A DNA stretch of 5,464 nt. Source: Clostridia bacterium (GTDB lineage Bacteria; Bacillota; Clostridia; Christensenellales; Borkfalkiaceae). The position numbers and the translations under genes were made by a program. This document shows positions 5,445-5,464 of the stretch, one piece after another. How positions within the stretch are numbered: position 1 is the first letter of the stretch; the number at the start of each line of letters is the position of its first letter. The notes beneath the pieces were generated by a model that was given only the letters and a program-made list of their open reading frames with translations, made no database searches and was not told the origin of the DNA. The stretch spans positions 1 to 5,464 of the forward strand of contig JAGBYC010000126.1 in assembly GCA_017628935.1 (NCBI GenBank). The letters run 5' to 3'.

Positions 5445-5464
5445 GTTGAAAGCAAGAAAAACAA

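Noticed and set aside
5443..5464. ATG reading MLKARKT into the right edge on the plus strand, possible divergent gene
   Set aside because: Only 22 bases are visible, with no clear ribosome binding site, and the ATG lies within the arm of an inverted repeat; nothing can be concluded.

Overview
The window is AT-rich (roughly one-third G+C by eye), uses UGA as a stop codon, and carries compact genes with MinD/MinE cell-division proteins and GGAG-type ribosome binding sites on some genes. This fits a low-GC Firmicutes-type bacterium, most likely an uncultured anaerobic member of the Clostridia. That placement is inference from gene content and composition; there is no rRNA or other marker here.

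Layout, reading right to left because almost everything is on the minus strand. At 5349-4340 minD and minE overlap by 4 bases; their products place the division site. After 47 bases come a small nitroreductase-family flavoprotein (4292-3780) and then, 29 bases on, a 476-residue YfcC-family membrane transporter (2320-3750). This four-gene run ends at a strong hairpin (2286-2314) that can serve as a terminator in both directions. Converging on it from the other side is a 51-residue plus-strand ORF (2145-2300), a one-helix membrane peptide with a CxxCxxxCxxC tail like the FeoB-associated Cys-rich proteins. A second minus-strand unit starts at 2034 with an unrecognised 285-residue protein that appears to be an internal duplication. 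It is followed 42 bases later by a CNNM/CorC-HlyC-family membrane protein with CBS domains, which runs off the left edge.

Regulatory reading. Good -35/-10 pairs with 17-base spacers precede the 285-residue gene and the nitroreductase. Both start regions also carry a palindrome with the same arms, ATAGTA and TACTAT, overlapping the -10 or the transcription start. This could be a shared operator. minD has a perfect TTGACA -35 box, with a 7-bp inverted repeat just upstream of it.

Most of the window is ordinary chromosomal housekeeping. The points most worth a second look are the small Cys-rich ORF, the duplicated unknown protein, the shared palindrome, and a MinE that lacks the usual N-terminal membrane-targeting segment. 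I found no CRISPR array, insertion sequence, tRNA or rRNA.
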